From NCBI RefSeq assembly GCF_002099425.1, contig NW_018343979.1:297501-361500 (forward strand): DNA of 64,000 nucleotides, written 5' to 3'. Made by a program: the position numbers and the translations under genes. Below the pieces are notes generated by a model. It made no database searches, was not told where the DNA came from, and saw nothing but the letters and a program-made list of their open reading frames with translations. The stretch comes from Phascolarctos cinereus (lineage: Eukaryota; Chordata; Mammalia; Diprotodontia; Phascolarctidae). Shown piece by piece: positions 11,300-21,980 of this stretch. Every line of letters starts with the position of its first letter. Within the stretch, counting starts at the first letter, position 1.

Positions 11300-11640
11300 A
11301 TGAATGGGATAAAACTCAGCAACAATAATAATAAATAGCACTTACAGAAGTAAAATACTATTGTTATACTCTTTAAGGAAGAAAGAAAATAATCATTTAT
11401 CATTTATTATTATATGCCAAAATCTATACCAGCACTTTACAAATATTATCTCATTTCATTGGAAGCTAGGTGGTATTATTATCCCTATTTTTCAAGTAAG
11501 GAAACTGAGGCAGGCAGATAGATGTTAAGTGACTTGTTCAGGATCACGTAGCTAGTAAATATCTAAAATTGGACTTGAACTCACATCTCTTTAAATCTAG
11601 ACCCAAAACACTATTCACTGTATCAGTTAGATTCCTGTAA
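11300..11640 (-). mobile_element. MIR/THER-type SINE
   Basis: 'cactttacaaatattatctc', 'ggaaactgaggcaggcagat' and 'ttaagtgacttgttcaggat' appear in antisense order. The full-length THER-like layout starts near 11405; 11318-11360 may be a second tail fragment. Confidence 0.82.
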
Positions 11641-11939
11641 GGTTAAGAGAGTAGCAGAATAAATTAGAAAGTGGAATCCAACAATATGTTGCTTATGAGT
11701 AATCCACACGAAATGGAAAGATTCAGAGACTTAAGGGAATGTGACATAATTTATTCTGAGTTAGGTTAAACTCAAAATGGAAGAGATATCAATTATGATT
11801 TTATATATAGAGCCATAAGAGTATATATGTTTAAGACAATAGAAAAAGTACATCTTGCTTAAATATATACTAGAAAAGGAAATAATAGCAACACCTAATG
11901 CATGCACACATACATACACACACCTAATGATGATTACAA

Positions 11940-12005
11940 GGATGATGGTGAGGAAGACTACATTTATATAGTGCTTTAAGGTTTGCAAAGCATGTTGCAC
12001 TCATT
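11940..12005 (-). mobile_element. MIR/THER-type SINE tail fragment
   Basis: 'acatttatatagtgctttaa' and 'ggtttgcaaagca' are the antisense tail of the THER group. Confidence 0.65.
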
Positions 12006-12240
12006 TTTTAATCCCTAAACACTTTAACCAGCAAAAAAAGAGAGGAAGAACATATCAATGAATTAAGAGTACAACAAAAAGAACCTAGAAGAAAAAAATA
12101 AGAAAAACTCAACACAAATAGAAATTCTGAATATCAAATGAAAACAACTCAAAAGCAAAAAGCAAGCATTGATTTAAAAAATAAATTAGGAGATATTTTG
12201 AACTACTAAAACATAATAAACAAAATTTCTTACTTCAGAC
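12006..12240 (+). mobile_element. L1 ORF2 fragment
   Basis: 'aaacactttaaccagcaaaa', 'catatcaatgaattaagagt' and 'aatagaaattctgaatatca' are an internal ORF2 segment upstream of the RT core. It has no ends, so it is a relic. Confidence 0.65.
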
Positions 12241-12424
12241 ACAGGCTAGATGAGAAAATAGATGATCATAAGAATGTGTTTGTAGAAGAGGAGATAAGTT
12301 GATGGAGTTATGATTTATATATCCTCATTGTATTCTGAAGATCAGCTGGCAAAGCCACCCACTATAAGCATAGCATTTCTACTATAGGCCTGAGAAGAGA
12401 GAGAAAAGTTCCTATGGGACATGG

Positions 12425-12562
12425 TATAGGGAAAGAGTACTATTTCTGGAGATAGATGACCTAGGAATCAATCTTGAACCAAGATTATTGAGTAATAACA
12501 GTAATCACTATTTCCTAGCATATGTCACTAAGATTACACAGGACCATAGGCAAGTTGTTTCA
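12425..12562 (+). mobile_element. MIR-type SINE fragment, cut by an L1 derivative
   Basis: 'gaccataggcaagttgtttc' is a diverged MIR middle. The copy is interrupted at the target site of the next element. Confidence 0.5.
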
Positions 12563-12565
12563 CAT

Positions 12566-13809
12566 CTATTTCTGTTTTTTTTAAATTAATTTATTTATTT
12601 TTAGTTTTCAACATTCACTTCCACAAGGTTTTGAGTTCCAAATTTTCTCCCCATCTCGTCTCTCCCCCCATACCAAGATGGCATGCATTCTGAATACCCC
12701 TTCCCTTAACCTGGCCTCCCTTCCATCTCCCCCCCCTTCTCCTATCCCCTTCCCCTTCAGTTTCTCTATAGGGCAGGATAGATTTCTATACCCATTTCCT
12801 GTATACCGTAGTTCCCAGTTGCATATAAAAACTTTTTTTAACAGTCTACTGGTTGTTTGTTTTTATCTTCTTTGTCACCAAAGAAAGATTCTATAGTCTG
12901 ACTTTTTTTTGCAAGGTTTGCTCCTGAACTAAGCCAATTACTTGAGTCATAAACTCTTTGTTAAGGTAGATGTCTGCTTCCAATGTGGATAATATACTGT
13001 CCCAAGCTTCAGGGGTTTTGTGCATCCACATTGTGTTTTCAGAAATACTTCAAGGGATCTGTGAATGTTCAGTTCTTCCAAGGTGGTATGATCAAGGGCA
13101 AGATGTTTACTCCTTTCCTGGCCTGTGCTGTGGTCTATGAATGACCACAAGCACTTTTTTCTACCTTGGAACTATGAGGAGAATTTCTTCTCTACCATCA
13201 TTACAAGCTCCACCACACCAGCGCTCCTCCTCACCCCAGGACTGCCACCCAGAACTGTGACCCAGATCCAAGCACGGGCAAAGCAAAATAATCCTGCCTC
13301 TGCATGAGGAAAGAGATCCCTGCAATCCCCCTCTGATCAGCCACTTGATTCATCCTCAGGCTGTGGGCTGGAAGCTCTGGATTCAGCCACCGCCCTGGTG
13401 CTACTGCCGGGACTAGGGCTGGAACCAACTTCTCTCTCACCACAGTCACAGACTTTCCTACTGACTTTCAAAGTTGTCTTTGGCATTTTTGGGTGGAGAA
13501 GCCTGGAAACTGCCACAGCTGCCCATGATTCAGTCCTCTGTGGCTGCTCCAGGTTCACTGAGGCCTGTTTTGCCTTTCCTCCCATGCCAAACTGTGTTCC
13601 TCTCTCTACCTGGCGCAATATACCTTTCTGATCAACCATCCAAGTTATCTTGGGCTGGAAATTTGTTTCACTCTGTGTTTTTGTGGGTTCTGCTACTAAA
13701 GTAACAGAATTTGTTTAGAGCCTTTTTTTTTTTACAGGTATTTGGAGGGGTTTGGGGGAGAGCTCAAGCAAGTCGCTGCTTTTACTCTACTATCTTGGCT
13801 CTGCCCCCC
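12566..13809 (-). mobile_element. Short L1 derivative: 5' UTR joined to 3' end, no ORFs
   Basis: The element runs on the minus strand. At the right (its 5' end) it starts with a C-run then 'tctgccccc', complementary to the marsupial L1 start GGGGGCAGAGCCAAGATAG. A GC-richer 5' UTR-like block covers about 12905-13740. At the left lies the T-rich 3' end with 'caaggttttgagttccaaat' and the A-rich tail. ORF1 and ORF2 are missing. 'acatctatttct' (12562-12573) and 'acttctatttct' (13815-13826) are a probable target-site duplication, so it was probably inserted already short. Minus-strand open frames of 60-100 codons in the 5' UTR block do not resemble a protein. Confidence 0.7.
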
Positions 13810-13839
13810 AGTATACTTCTATTTCTATTTTCTAAGAGG

Positions 13840-13990
13840 AAGTATGTTGGAATAGGTTACAGAGCTTGACATTGAGTCAGAAGGATCCAGATTCAAGTCC
13901 TACCTCCGAAATGTATTATTTTAATGACATTTGGCATGCCACTGAAACCTTAATATTTACCTTTGACAATTCCCAAGGTCAATTATTGAT
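13840..13990 (+). mobile_element. MIR-type SINE fragment
   Basis: 'gagtcagaaggatccagatt' and 'caagtcctacctccgaaatg' are a diverged MIR head on the plus strand. Confidence 0.6.
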
Positions 13991-13994
13991 CATA

Positions 13995-14630
13995 GACAGA
14001 GTCATGAAATTGAAAAACACCAATGTATGTTTTTAAGACATTATTAGTTTCTATTTTCTTTTATACTGTTTCAGTGTAAAATCACAAGGTCATGGGATTG
14101 TGATCAAGAACAGTAAGGAACCTTAGAGATCATCAGTCAAAATTTGAACTCTATAGTTCATCCCAGGATGCTTTTGGAAATAAGTGAGTGCTTCCCACCT
14201 ATTCCCCCACCACTCTGAGGACATTTTAACTACATAGCATCAGTTTGAAGAGTTAAAGGAAGACATTCCATCATTCCTTCTACTCCTGGAAGACTAGAAA
14301 AAATTTTTGAGAGGAGATGACCCTAGATTACAGTCTTCATCTCTAACTTACCACTTTTTTCCAAGGAAACATTTCATTGCCTTCTGAAATCAAAAAGCTT
14401 TGTTCCTGACTTGAAAAGAAGAGGGGAGAAGAGATGCGGATAAATTGAGAAAGAACATTTTCTTTTGTGTCCTCAAAGTAATTGAAAGTTTTATCTTCTC
14501 AGCCTTTCAGTTCTAACTAGTAAAGTGCTTAATAAATGTAATGTCTGCTACCATTAACTCCCTTAAGTCCTTGTATGGGAATTCAGTTGTTCTTCATTTA
14601 ACATGTCAGAATGGAAACAGGCTACTGAAC
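13995..14630. other. Mostly unique sequence
   Basis: A short MIR-like head ('aaccttagagatcatcagtc', near 14125) is the only weak repeat signal. No coding signal is seen. Confidence 0.35.
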
Positions 14631-14639
14631 AGAGCTAGT

Positions 14640-15180
14640 TCTTTGGTTCACCCTGTCAGTTGTGTCAACCTGTGATTTTATCTGCTATTCCACCTAACAA
14701 AGTGAGATAAATAATGCTGAAAATATAATTTGTATAGCTATTAACCATTTGATTATTTGAAATGTATTAATTACAATTTTGATAAAAAGTCCCAAATGAG
14801 GCTGGGATTATGAGCTCCTGTTGGTACATTGTTTTAGGCTTTATTTGTGCAGTGAAAGGCAAAAGACTTTGCTGCTCAACACATACCAGGACTTGAGTTA
14901 TAAATGCAAAATAATCTTGTTTTAATAACAGTACTCTTAGACTCTCCTAATGAGGGCTTTGGCAATCATCATTTCCTATCCTGTTCATCTCTCTTGTGTA
15001 ATTGAGCAAAAAAAAAATGAATTTTACTTTAGCAAAATTGTTTTTGAACATAGCACATTTTTTCCTATAAACTTTTTAGTCAAAAGGGGGAAAGAGTTTA
15101 GCATATTGATGCTTTGGTTTTAATTTTCATAAAGATTTGTGATTTCATCAAAGTTTTAGAACTACTAGTTTAGGAAAAAT
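14640..15180. other. Repeat-free island, candidate conserved noncoding DNA
   Basis: About 540 bp without a recognised repeat. It is rich in homeodomain and POU-like cores, for example 'atgtattaattacaattttg' near 14762. Function is inference; no comparison could be made. Confidence 0.3.
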
Positions 15181-15224
15181 ACCTAGAGCAAAGCAGATGA
15201 TAAATGGTCTATAACTTATAATCT

Positions 15225-15400
15225 TAGAAAGTCTCCTAGGGCCTCAGGGAAGTAGATACTACTATTATTCATAGTTTACAGATAAGGGAACTGAGGCAGA
15301 CAGAGATTATGTGATTTGTTCAGGGTCCAAAATCTAGTTCAAAATCTCAGCTTTTCTTGAGTCCAAATCCAACATTCTGTCTATTGTGCTACCTAGAGCA
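15225..15400 (-). mobile_element. MIR/THER-type SINE
   Basis: 'agataagggaactgaggcag', 'tatgtgatttgttcagggtc' and 'attgtgctacctag' are antisense tail-to-head order of a THER/MIR copy. Confidence 0.8.
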
Positions 15401-15614
15401 GAAGACAGGATTAGTCCCTCTATCTAGTTTGTCTGCTGCTAAAGTACCACTGAATATTTCTAGAGGAAGTTGCACAACTGTGCTGATTAAGTCACTTGAA
15501 AATATTGTTTTCTAGTCTTATCTGAGCCATCTTTGCTCCATGCTAATCCTTTGACTGCTCCAGGATCAATTTTCTTTCTTACTCATGAAAACTGTCATTT
15601 GAATTACTGTTTCT

Positions 15615-15991
15615 TTTGTTGATCTCATCAGCTCCCATAGACTCAAAATATAATTTCTATGCATTTGACTGCCAAATTTAAATATCCAGAGAGCTTTCCC
15701 CTGAACTCTAGTTTTACACTAATAATTGCTTGCTTGACATCTCTACCTGCATATTTTGTAAGCCTCTGAGGGTCAGCATACCGCAAAGATAACATCATTA
15801 TTCTCCTAAATCTGCCTCTCCTTATAATTTTCCTATTTCTGGGAAGGGATACTATCATTCTTTTAGCCACCCTGGTTTTTAACCAAGGATTCTACATTCT
15901 TACTAATTATCAATGTCCAATCACTTGCCAATCTTGTTGATTCCTTCTCATCAGTAATTATTATATCACTTCTCTGACCATTTCTATGATT
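15615..15991 (+). mobile_element. L2 fragment (left part of a split copy)
   Basis: 'tgatctcatcagctcccata', 'ttgcttgcttgacatctcta' and 'ccaatcacttgccaatcttg' follow L2 ORF2 (RT/C-terminal region) in order. The copy continues at 16187 after a MITE insertion. Confidence 0.75.
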
Positions 15992-16186
15992 CGTGGGTGG
16001 GGAACCTCAAGGCCACATGTGTTTCTCTAGGTCCTCAAATTGGCCTTGTGACTGAATCCAAACTTCACAGAATAAATCCTTTTATCAAGGAGATTTGTTC
16101 TGTGAAATTTGGATTCAGTCAAAGGGCCACACTTGATGACCTAGAAGGTCATCCATGGCCTCAAAGCCATAGTTTTCCCACCCCTG
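15992..16186. mobile_element. Palindromic hAT-type MITE, copy 1
   Basis: The left half ('gggtggggaacctcaaggcc', 'ctgaatccaaacttcacaga') is the reverse complement of the right half ('tctgtgaaatttggattcag', 'cccacccctg'). The whole 195 bp can fold back. Ends resemble CAGGGGTGGGGAAC, a hAT-type terminus. It interrupts L2. The expected 8-bp target duplication is not visible at this copy, but it is at copies 2 and 3. An artefactual 139-codon frame (15997-16416) spans this MITE and L2. Confidence 0.85.
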
Positions 16187-16425
16187 GTCCAGACACTCTC
16201 CTTACTTCATGCCTAAATTATTGCAATAACTTCTTAATCAGTCATTTTGCATCTGGTCTCTCTGATCTTCAATCTGTCTTCCCCATAGCTGTCAAACTGA
16301 TATTACTTTCAGATTTCCCCTTTTTATTGCCCTTTCTTAAGAAATTTCAGATGTTCCTCATTGCTCTTTTAATAAAACCCAAGCTTCTCTGTTTGGCATT
16401 TAAACTCCTTCATTAGACACAAAGA
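16187..16425 (+). mobile_element. L2 fragment (right part of the split copy)
   Basis: 'gtccagacactctccttact', 'aaattattgcaataacttct' and 'cttctctgtttggcatttaa' continue the L2 at 15615-15991 without overlap. Confidence 0.8.
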
Positions 16426-16484
16426 AAGCCCTTTGAAAAAGTATAGTACTCATGTGGTCTAGTTGTGGCTCCTACTCTCTGGAC

Positions 16485-16640
16485 TGGCTTGTGCTATTAT
16501 TATTCTCATCTTGCAAGTGAGCAAACTGAGGATAGGCATTTTAGTGATTTGCCCAAGGTGAAATAGCTGGTCAATGTCTGACACAGAATGGTAGGAGCAA
16601 TATTCTAACTCCTCCCTCTAACAAATTGCACTAGTTTTTT
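16485..16640 (-). mobile_element. MIR/THER-type SINE
   Basis: 'gtgagcaaactgaggatagg' and 'gtgatttgcccaaggtgaaa' with 'ctaactcctccct' are antisense MIR. Confidence 0.75.
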
Positions 16641-16644
16641 GTTT

Positions 16645-16980
16645 GTTTATTCGTTTGTTTATTTTTAACCTTATAAGCTACTGAGACTTTTCTTGAGGCT
16701 TGGTTGATTAGAGGACTTTTGACATCACTTCCTCATCACCTGAGTACAAAGCAGCCATGAGGAGCTGGAGCAGACCTCTAATATTTAGCTGGAGAATTAC
16801 TATGAATAACTCAGACAGGGGAGCTATGCTTAGCTGAATCAACTTAAGGTGTCCTCAATGCCTACACTTGTTGAGTAGCCTTTTCCTACTATGGCTAAGA
16901 AAATCTATTTTATGATAATTGGTAAATAACTTTGCCAATGCTTCATTGTTTTCCAATATTGAACCAAACTATCAGAAGAT
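16645..16980. other. Unique sequence
   Basis: About 335 bp with no recognised element. A TTTG/TTTA-rich run lies at 16635-16660. Confidence 0.35.
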
Positions 16981-16984
16981 TGGT

Positions 16985-17072
16985 TCAAGCCAGGTTCTTC
17001 CCAGAACAGGCAGGATTTGAACTCTGGTGTTCTTGACTCCAAGGCCAGTGCTCTAAGCACTATGCTACCTAT
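16985..17072 (-). mobile_element. MIR/THER-type SINE head
   Basis: 'gcaggatttgaactctggtg' and 'ctctaagcactatgctacct' are an antisense tRNA-like head, ending where L1-like sequence begins. Confidence 0.65.
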
Positions 17073-17460
17073 ATTTATTTCTGTACATCAATAATAAAGT
17101 CCAGGAGGATATAATAGAAAGAGAAATGTCATTCAAAATAAACACAAAATATATATAAAGTATCTGGGAGTCAATCTACCAATGAATTATTAATGCCTAT
17201 AAGAGTTAGGAATTATCTCTTTTAATTTCTGGCAATTTCAGATGAAAAAATTCCTTCTTCCAATATGGTTAGGCACTTCTTTAGTCTTAGAAACTTGCCT
17301 AGGACACTGAGAGGTTAAGTAACTTGTCCAGGATGACAAAACTTGCATGTGTTAGAGGTGGGACCTGTACAGATACAATGAAATACTCCTTGATAAAATA
17401 AAGAATACCTAAAGTAATTAGAGGGATGCTCAATGTGTTGTTCTTAGAGAATGAGGTAAC
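17073..17460 (+). mobile_element. L1 ORF2 fragment, split by a SINE
   Basis: 'aaatgtcattcaaaataaac', 'aagtatctgggagtcaatct' and 'gatacaatgaaatactcctt' resemble the segment just after the L1 RT core. An antisense MIR/THER copy interrupts it at about 17225-17360. The fragment is old and has no ends. Confidence 0.6.
17225..17362 (-). mobile_element. MIR/THER-type SINE
   Basis: 'gacactgagaggttaagtaa', 'cttgtccagg' and 'gtgttagaggtgggacctg' are a common marsupial antisense MIR form. Confidence 0.7.
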
Positions 17461-17469
17461 TTTTGCTCA

Positions 17470-18081
17470 TCAAAACTAACCCCATACACTTCTGTCCTTG
17501 ATCCATCCCCTCCTGTCTCATCTTGGACCTTGCTCCATCAAATATTCCTTCTTCCTGTCTCATCTTCAATCTTTCTTTCTTTTTAACAGCTCATGCCCTT
17601 TGCCTACATGCATATTCAGTTCTATTTGCCCTAAAAACATTATCTTAATCCTGCCATCTTTTAGCGTTATCATTTTATATGTCTTCTCCTCTTCATTGCT
17701 AATCATTTAGGAAGAGTAGTATTCTTATTGTATCATTTTCTTCTCAACCCGTACACTTCAACCCTTTGTGAACTGGCATTGATTGCCACTACTTTTCTGA
17801 TACTCTCTCTATTACTTTTCATTGCCAAACTCAATTGCCTTTTCTGGTTGCTAATCCTCTCTGATCTCTCTGCATCATTGGACACTATTAATCACTTATT
17901 TTGTTTTGTTTTGTTTTCCAAACAGTATCATCTTATGTAACAACAATTTTCTTGGTTCACCATCCCCACTAAATATGGGTGTCCTTAAAGGCTCTGTACT
18001 TATATATTTGCTGGGGCCTTTTTACATCCACATCTTCCTTTACTTCTACATATAATATTTTCACGTACATATATATGTATG

Positions 18082-18146
<65 letters not shown>

Positions 18147-18590
18147 ATATACACACACACATATAGACAAAGCCATATACAAAGATGCAAAGATACATGT
18201 GTATATATAGTTATATATGAACATAATGCACACATATATATGTGATTGCATGTTCATATAAGTAAAGATACACCTAATCTCTCTCTATAATGTGTTTCCA
18301 ATTTATTGCATATATCATCACCTAGAAGTTCTACTAGTACTTCAAATTTGGTGTGCCCAAATATAACTTATTTCCTCTGCCCTTAACAAACCTGCCTTTT
18401 CTTAAGACTTCCAGTTTCTCATGATAATACACCAGTTCTTTCAGTCAACTAGGATCAAAGTATTAGAGTAATGTTTGTGTCTTTCTTATCCCTTTTGCGC
18501 AACGCAGTCAGTTGCCAAATCTTTGAATTTTTACATCACATCATTTCTTTCATCTTTTCCCTTTGTACCAATTCCATTGTCACTACCAAA
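17470..18590 (+). mobile_element. L2 with RT-region sequence
   Basis: 'aactcaattgccttttctgg', 'atctctctgcatcattggac' and 'actattaatcac' are the L2 RT region. 'ttcaaatttggtgtgcccaa' and 'cgcagtcagttgccaaatct' continue it further along. A microsatellite at 18062-18245 splits it. The length is about 1.1 kb, with stops in all frames. Confidence 0.75.
18062..18245. repeat. Palindromic microsatellite (TA)n-(TG)n-(CA)n
   Basis: TA repeats pass into (TG)n, then 'tatatacacacacaca' and more TA. The TG tract is followed directly by its complement, so the centre at about 18120-18165 is a natural hairpin. False 85-88-codon frames appear on both strands. Confidence 0.92.
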
Positions 18591-18594
18591 GTTC

Positions 18595-18690
18595 AGAAGG
18601 AGGAGAAGGAGGAGGAAGGAAAAAGGAAGAGGAGGAGGGAGATGGAAGAAAAAGAAGAGGAAGGAGGAGGAGGACTTCATTCAACGATCC
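18595..18690. repeat. (GGA)n/(GAA)n purine tract
   Basis: The plus strand is G/A-only for nearly 80 bp. It encodes artefactual Glu/Lys/Arg-rich frames in all three plus frames. Confidence 0.9.
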
Positions 18691-18694
18691 AACC

Positions 18695-19160
18695 TGTTGT
18701 GTTTCCCTGCCTAATCACATAACAACATTTAGGAAATATTCATACTGTTTGGCAAAAATGACTTGCTATAATGCAATTATGGAAACTTGCATTTTTATAA
18801 GGATTTTTATTAAATAAGAAAACATGGGAAGTACTCTACAAACCATTTGCAGTTCACAGCCAGCACAGAATCACCGAGCATAGCATCTCTCTCATGAGCA
18901 AGAAGAAGATATGTCCCACATAATAAAAAAGAAATTACTTTTTCATAAAGTGATGATCTTATGTTTAAGCTTATATGAACCTTGGTTGTTGAAAACATTC
19001 TTGGTAAAGCAGGAACCCAGGGGACACTTAAGAAGTGTTCTTCGGGTTTTTTTTTCAACTGGTGTATACAATTTTAGCTTTGCAAATGTGTGCAAAGCAC
19101 ACATCCATTATATATTGTAGCATAGAAGGTAAGGGAGAGCATTCATAAAAAGGACAGATT
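18695..19160. other. Unique sequence
   Basis: No repeat family is recognised. Overlapping 69- and 82-codon frames on opposite strands (18911-19120 plus, 18810-19058 minus) have no recognisable domain. Confidence 0.35.
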
Positions 19161-19169
19161 TATCTATAT

Positions 19170-19298
19170 TGGGGTAGGGAACCCGTGGTCTTGAGGCCTC
19201 ATGTGGCTTTCTAGGTCCTTGCGTGCAGGCCTTTGGATTGAGTTCAAACTTCACAGAACAAATTTTTTTACTAAGGGGCTACAGGTTCCCCACCCCTA
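19170..19298. mobile_element. Palindromic hAT-type MITE, copy 2 (shortened)
   Basis: It starts 'ggggtagggaacccgtggtc' and ends 'acaggttccccacccct'. It is flanked by a perfect 8-bp duplication 'atctatat' (19162-19169 and 19299-19306), the hAT hallmark. The second half of the palindrome is partly lost. Confidence 0.85.
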
Positions 19299-19299
19299 A

Positions 19300-19838
19300 T
19301 CTATATCATATTACTAAGCCAAATACTTATTCCTAAAACCCTTGCTTAAGATAGTAATAAGATGATTAACAAATAGCTAGAAGTAGTTGGATGATAATCA
19401 AGGGAATTAAAGATTAAGAGATAATAATCCAAGATGCTCACTGGTGACTGTCATTGACTTAAAATTGATTCAGGACTCAGAAATTATTTTCACATCAAAA
19501 TATTTTAAGATAATAATAAAGTTGATCAGCATAGCAAGAATTAATACTTTGAAATTTTTTGAAAATATATGTGGAATAAAATATTTTGGAAAATATTTTG
19601 AATATTTATTAGTGAAAAAATGTTCAAAATTGCTTTGTAAACAAAAAAGTTATTTCTGAATAGCAGGATTTTTTTTATCATGGTTTTCTATTTATCTATT
19701 TCCAGGGCCAGACTTTAAAATAATTGTTAATTAGGCCAAATTTATGTTTGACTCTCTTTCACTTTTTCTTTCAATTCTTGTTCCTAATATCCTCTATTCC
19801 CTTTGTCCCAGTTGCCTTTCCTGTATCCCTTTTCCTAA
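19300..19838. other. AT-rich unique sequence
   Basis: Around 540 bp without a recognised repeat. 19530-19660 is very A/T-rich; the 71-codon frame at 19444-19659 is Ile/Lys/Phe-rich and looks like chance. Confidence 0.35.
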
Positions 19839-19839
19839 A

Positions 19840-19975
19840 ACTTTTTTTCTCACCTTGGGGAAACACTTTCATTTCTCTAGACATTAGTTTCCTCATCTGT
19901 CAAATGAGCCAGGTAGATCAGGTAATCTTTAAAATTCCTTCCACCTTTATACCTATATGATTCTAAGATCTAGCT
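19840..19975 (+). mobile_element. MIR/THER-type SINE 3' part
   Basis: 'tagtttcctcatctgtcaaa' then 'attccttccacctttatacc' and 'tatgattctaag' are a plus-strand MIR with CR1-like tail. Confidence 0.75.
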
Positions 19976-20094
19976 ATCAACAAAGTCCCACTAAGATTGG
20001 AAATACCTTAAGGTTTAAATATTATCTTCTTCAATTTTATTTGTATTTTGGGAGAATATAGTACTCAGCTCCAAAACTCTCAAAAAACAAAATG

Positions 20095-21500
20095 AACCCA
20101 TTTTAAAAATAAATTTTGATGTCTTAAAAAAATTCCCAAGTATCCCTTCCCTTCCTCCTCTCCCTGCTGACCAATGCATTTTAAATAAGTCTGAAAATAT
20201 ATGCAGCATGCAACCTTATAGACCATTCACCTCTGACAAAGGCTTTCATAAAAGTATCTTCTGATAACACTTCTTTTTATCCGTACTTTTTCTTTATAAT
20301 TTCTTCTATATCCTCATTTGATTGAGTGTGTGCAGAGAGGGGTTGTTTTCTGTTTACCCTGTTGTAGTCATTGTGTATATCATTTTCTTATTTCTTCTTA
20401 CTTCACTTTTGTCTCAATTCATGTAGAGCTTTCCATGCTTCTTTATATTCATTATATTTGTAATTTCTTAGAACACAATAATATTTCATTACACAAGTGT
20501 ATCACAATTTGTTTAGCCAGTCCCCAATTGGTAGACATCTATTTTGTTTTCATTACTTTGTTGTCACAAAAAGTGCTGCTATAAATATTTTGGTGTATAT
20601 GGGGACTTTCTTCTTATCAATGACTTCTTTAGGATTCAAGGCCTTTAGCAGAATCTCTAAGTCAAAGGGTATGGATGTTTCAGCCTTTTTTTTTTTTACA
20701 TAATTCCAAATTGCTTTCCAAAATGGTTGTACCAATCCACAATTTGTCCCTAATCTGTCAATGTCTTTAAAATGAAACACCCAGAACTGAACACAATGTG
20801 TCAGTTATGGTCCTACTCATGCAGATTATAATGAAATGGCTATTTGCCTGATCTAAATATTATTTCCTCTGGAAATTATTTTGAACTTCACTAAAATATA
20901 AAATCAATAAAAAATAATGAATATCTATCTCTAGCCCTGTGATATGTGTTGTGGGGAATATAGAATAGTGTCAAATATTTCCCCTTCCTTATTTTTTTCC
21001 ATTAAATCCATATGTTTCCAAGAAACAGTTAATTTTCCTGAAATTCCCAATAAACCTCAAGATAAACCAGTAATGCTTAATTCTCAAAAATCACAATATT
21101 TGATAACCCTCTCCTTTCCCACAAAACCTCCAACATTATCAATTGTCATCTTTCATAATGTTTTCCAATCTGCAGGATTTGAGTAAAACTTCAGGATTGT
21201 TTTGATTTGAATTTCTCTTGCTATCAGTAATTTGAAACAAATTTCCTTATGGTTGTCAATATTTTATAATTCTTCTTTTGGGAATTGTTTTTCTTTTGAT
21301 CACTTACTGTGTTGGGGAATGTATTTTGGTTTCATTTATATATGTCTGGTTATTGTTTATTTATCTTGAATATCAAATTTTTGTTGGAGAACTTTGTTAC
21401 ATATATAGTTTTCCTTCTGAAATTGTTTTATCTCTTGTTCATAATTCCTCTTTTGGAGAAGTTCAGGAGGTTAGGAGAATTGGAGAAAATGTTTAGTCCT
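20095..21500 (-). mobile_element. L1 3' half, interrupted by an inverted duplication
   Basis: Antisense L1 3' features run left to right: a T/A-rich tail near 20100, 'caattcatgtagagctttcc', 'acacaataatatttcattac', 'agtccccaattggtagacat', 'gtgctgctataaatattttg' and 'ccaaattgctttccaaaatg'. The L1 stops near 20750 and resumes near 21117 with 'cccacaaaacctccaacatt' and 'gatttgaatttctcttgcta'. About 40 bp of expected L1 sequence is missing at the break and is replaced by a 375-bp inverted copy of neighbouring DNA. Confidence 0.8.
20741..21116 (+). repeat. Inverted duplication, arm 1 (acceptor copy)
   Basis: Nearly identical to the reverse complement of 21981-22355. I count about nine single-base or 1-bp indel differences over roughly 375 bp (about 97.5% identity). 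This copy lies inside an L1, so it is the derived one. It has no terminal repeats, poly(A) or target duplication. Its left edge shares a few bases ('aattt') with the L1, consistent with microhomology. Confidence 0.93.
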
Positions 21501-21980
21501 CTGTCTTATTGGTTATCAGACACTAAGTACATTTCTAATGGTATCATTTCTAAAAAAAAAAAAAAGTAAGGGCAAAAACTTCAAAGAGCGGGTCCTGAAT
21601 GGTACACCTCAAAGCATAATACATAGTTGCATATCTTTGAGAGTGTGGACTACCTATTTTCTTATTTCACTGGATTTGAGAGTGGTGCTTTTACCATTTT
21701 CCTCTGATAAAAGAAGGGAAAAATTGTGGACTGGCACAGCGTCTCAACAAAGTAATGGAAGTGTAAGAAAGAACATCCACGTGAGCCCCATTTCAACATA
21801 GCGGAGCATAGAGATATAAAATACAGCAGAGATGGTAAGGAATTTATTAAAATTCCAATAAAAACAATATGAAATTAAAATTAGATGGTTTAGGGAAAAA
21901 ATTCCCCCTTAATTTTCTACCATGCTACTGTCGTTATGTATTTGATCATGATCTCTGCTTGCTGGTGCTGACTGGGCAAG
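21501..21980. other. Spacer of the inverted duplication, distal part
   Basis: Sequence with no recognised repeat family apart from a short A-run at 21552-21565. Together with 21117-21500 it makes the roughly 864-bp spacer between the arms. Confidence 0.5.

Noticed and set aside
13231-13704. Overlapping 60-100-codon frames on both strands
   Set aside because: Located in GC-richer L1 5' UTR-like sequence with no ORF1 or ORF2 similarity.
15997-16416. 139-codon frame, the longest in the window
   Set aside because: It runs across a palindromic MITE into L2 sequence, two unrelated repeats, so it is a chance fusion.
17969-18257. 85-88-codon frames on both strands
   Set aside because: Generated by the TG/CA microsatellite; no domain and no conservation signal.
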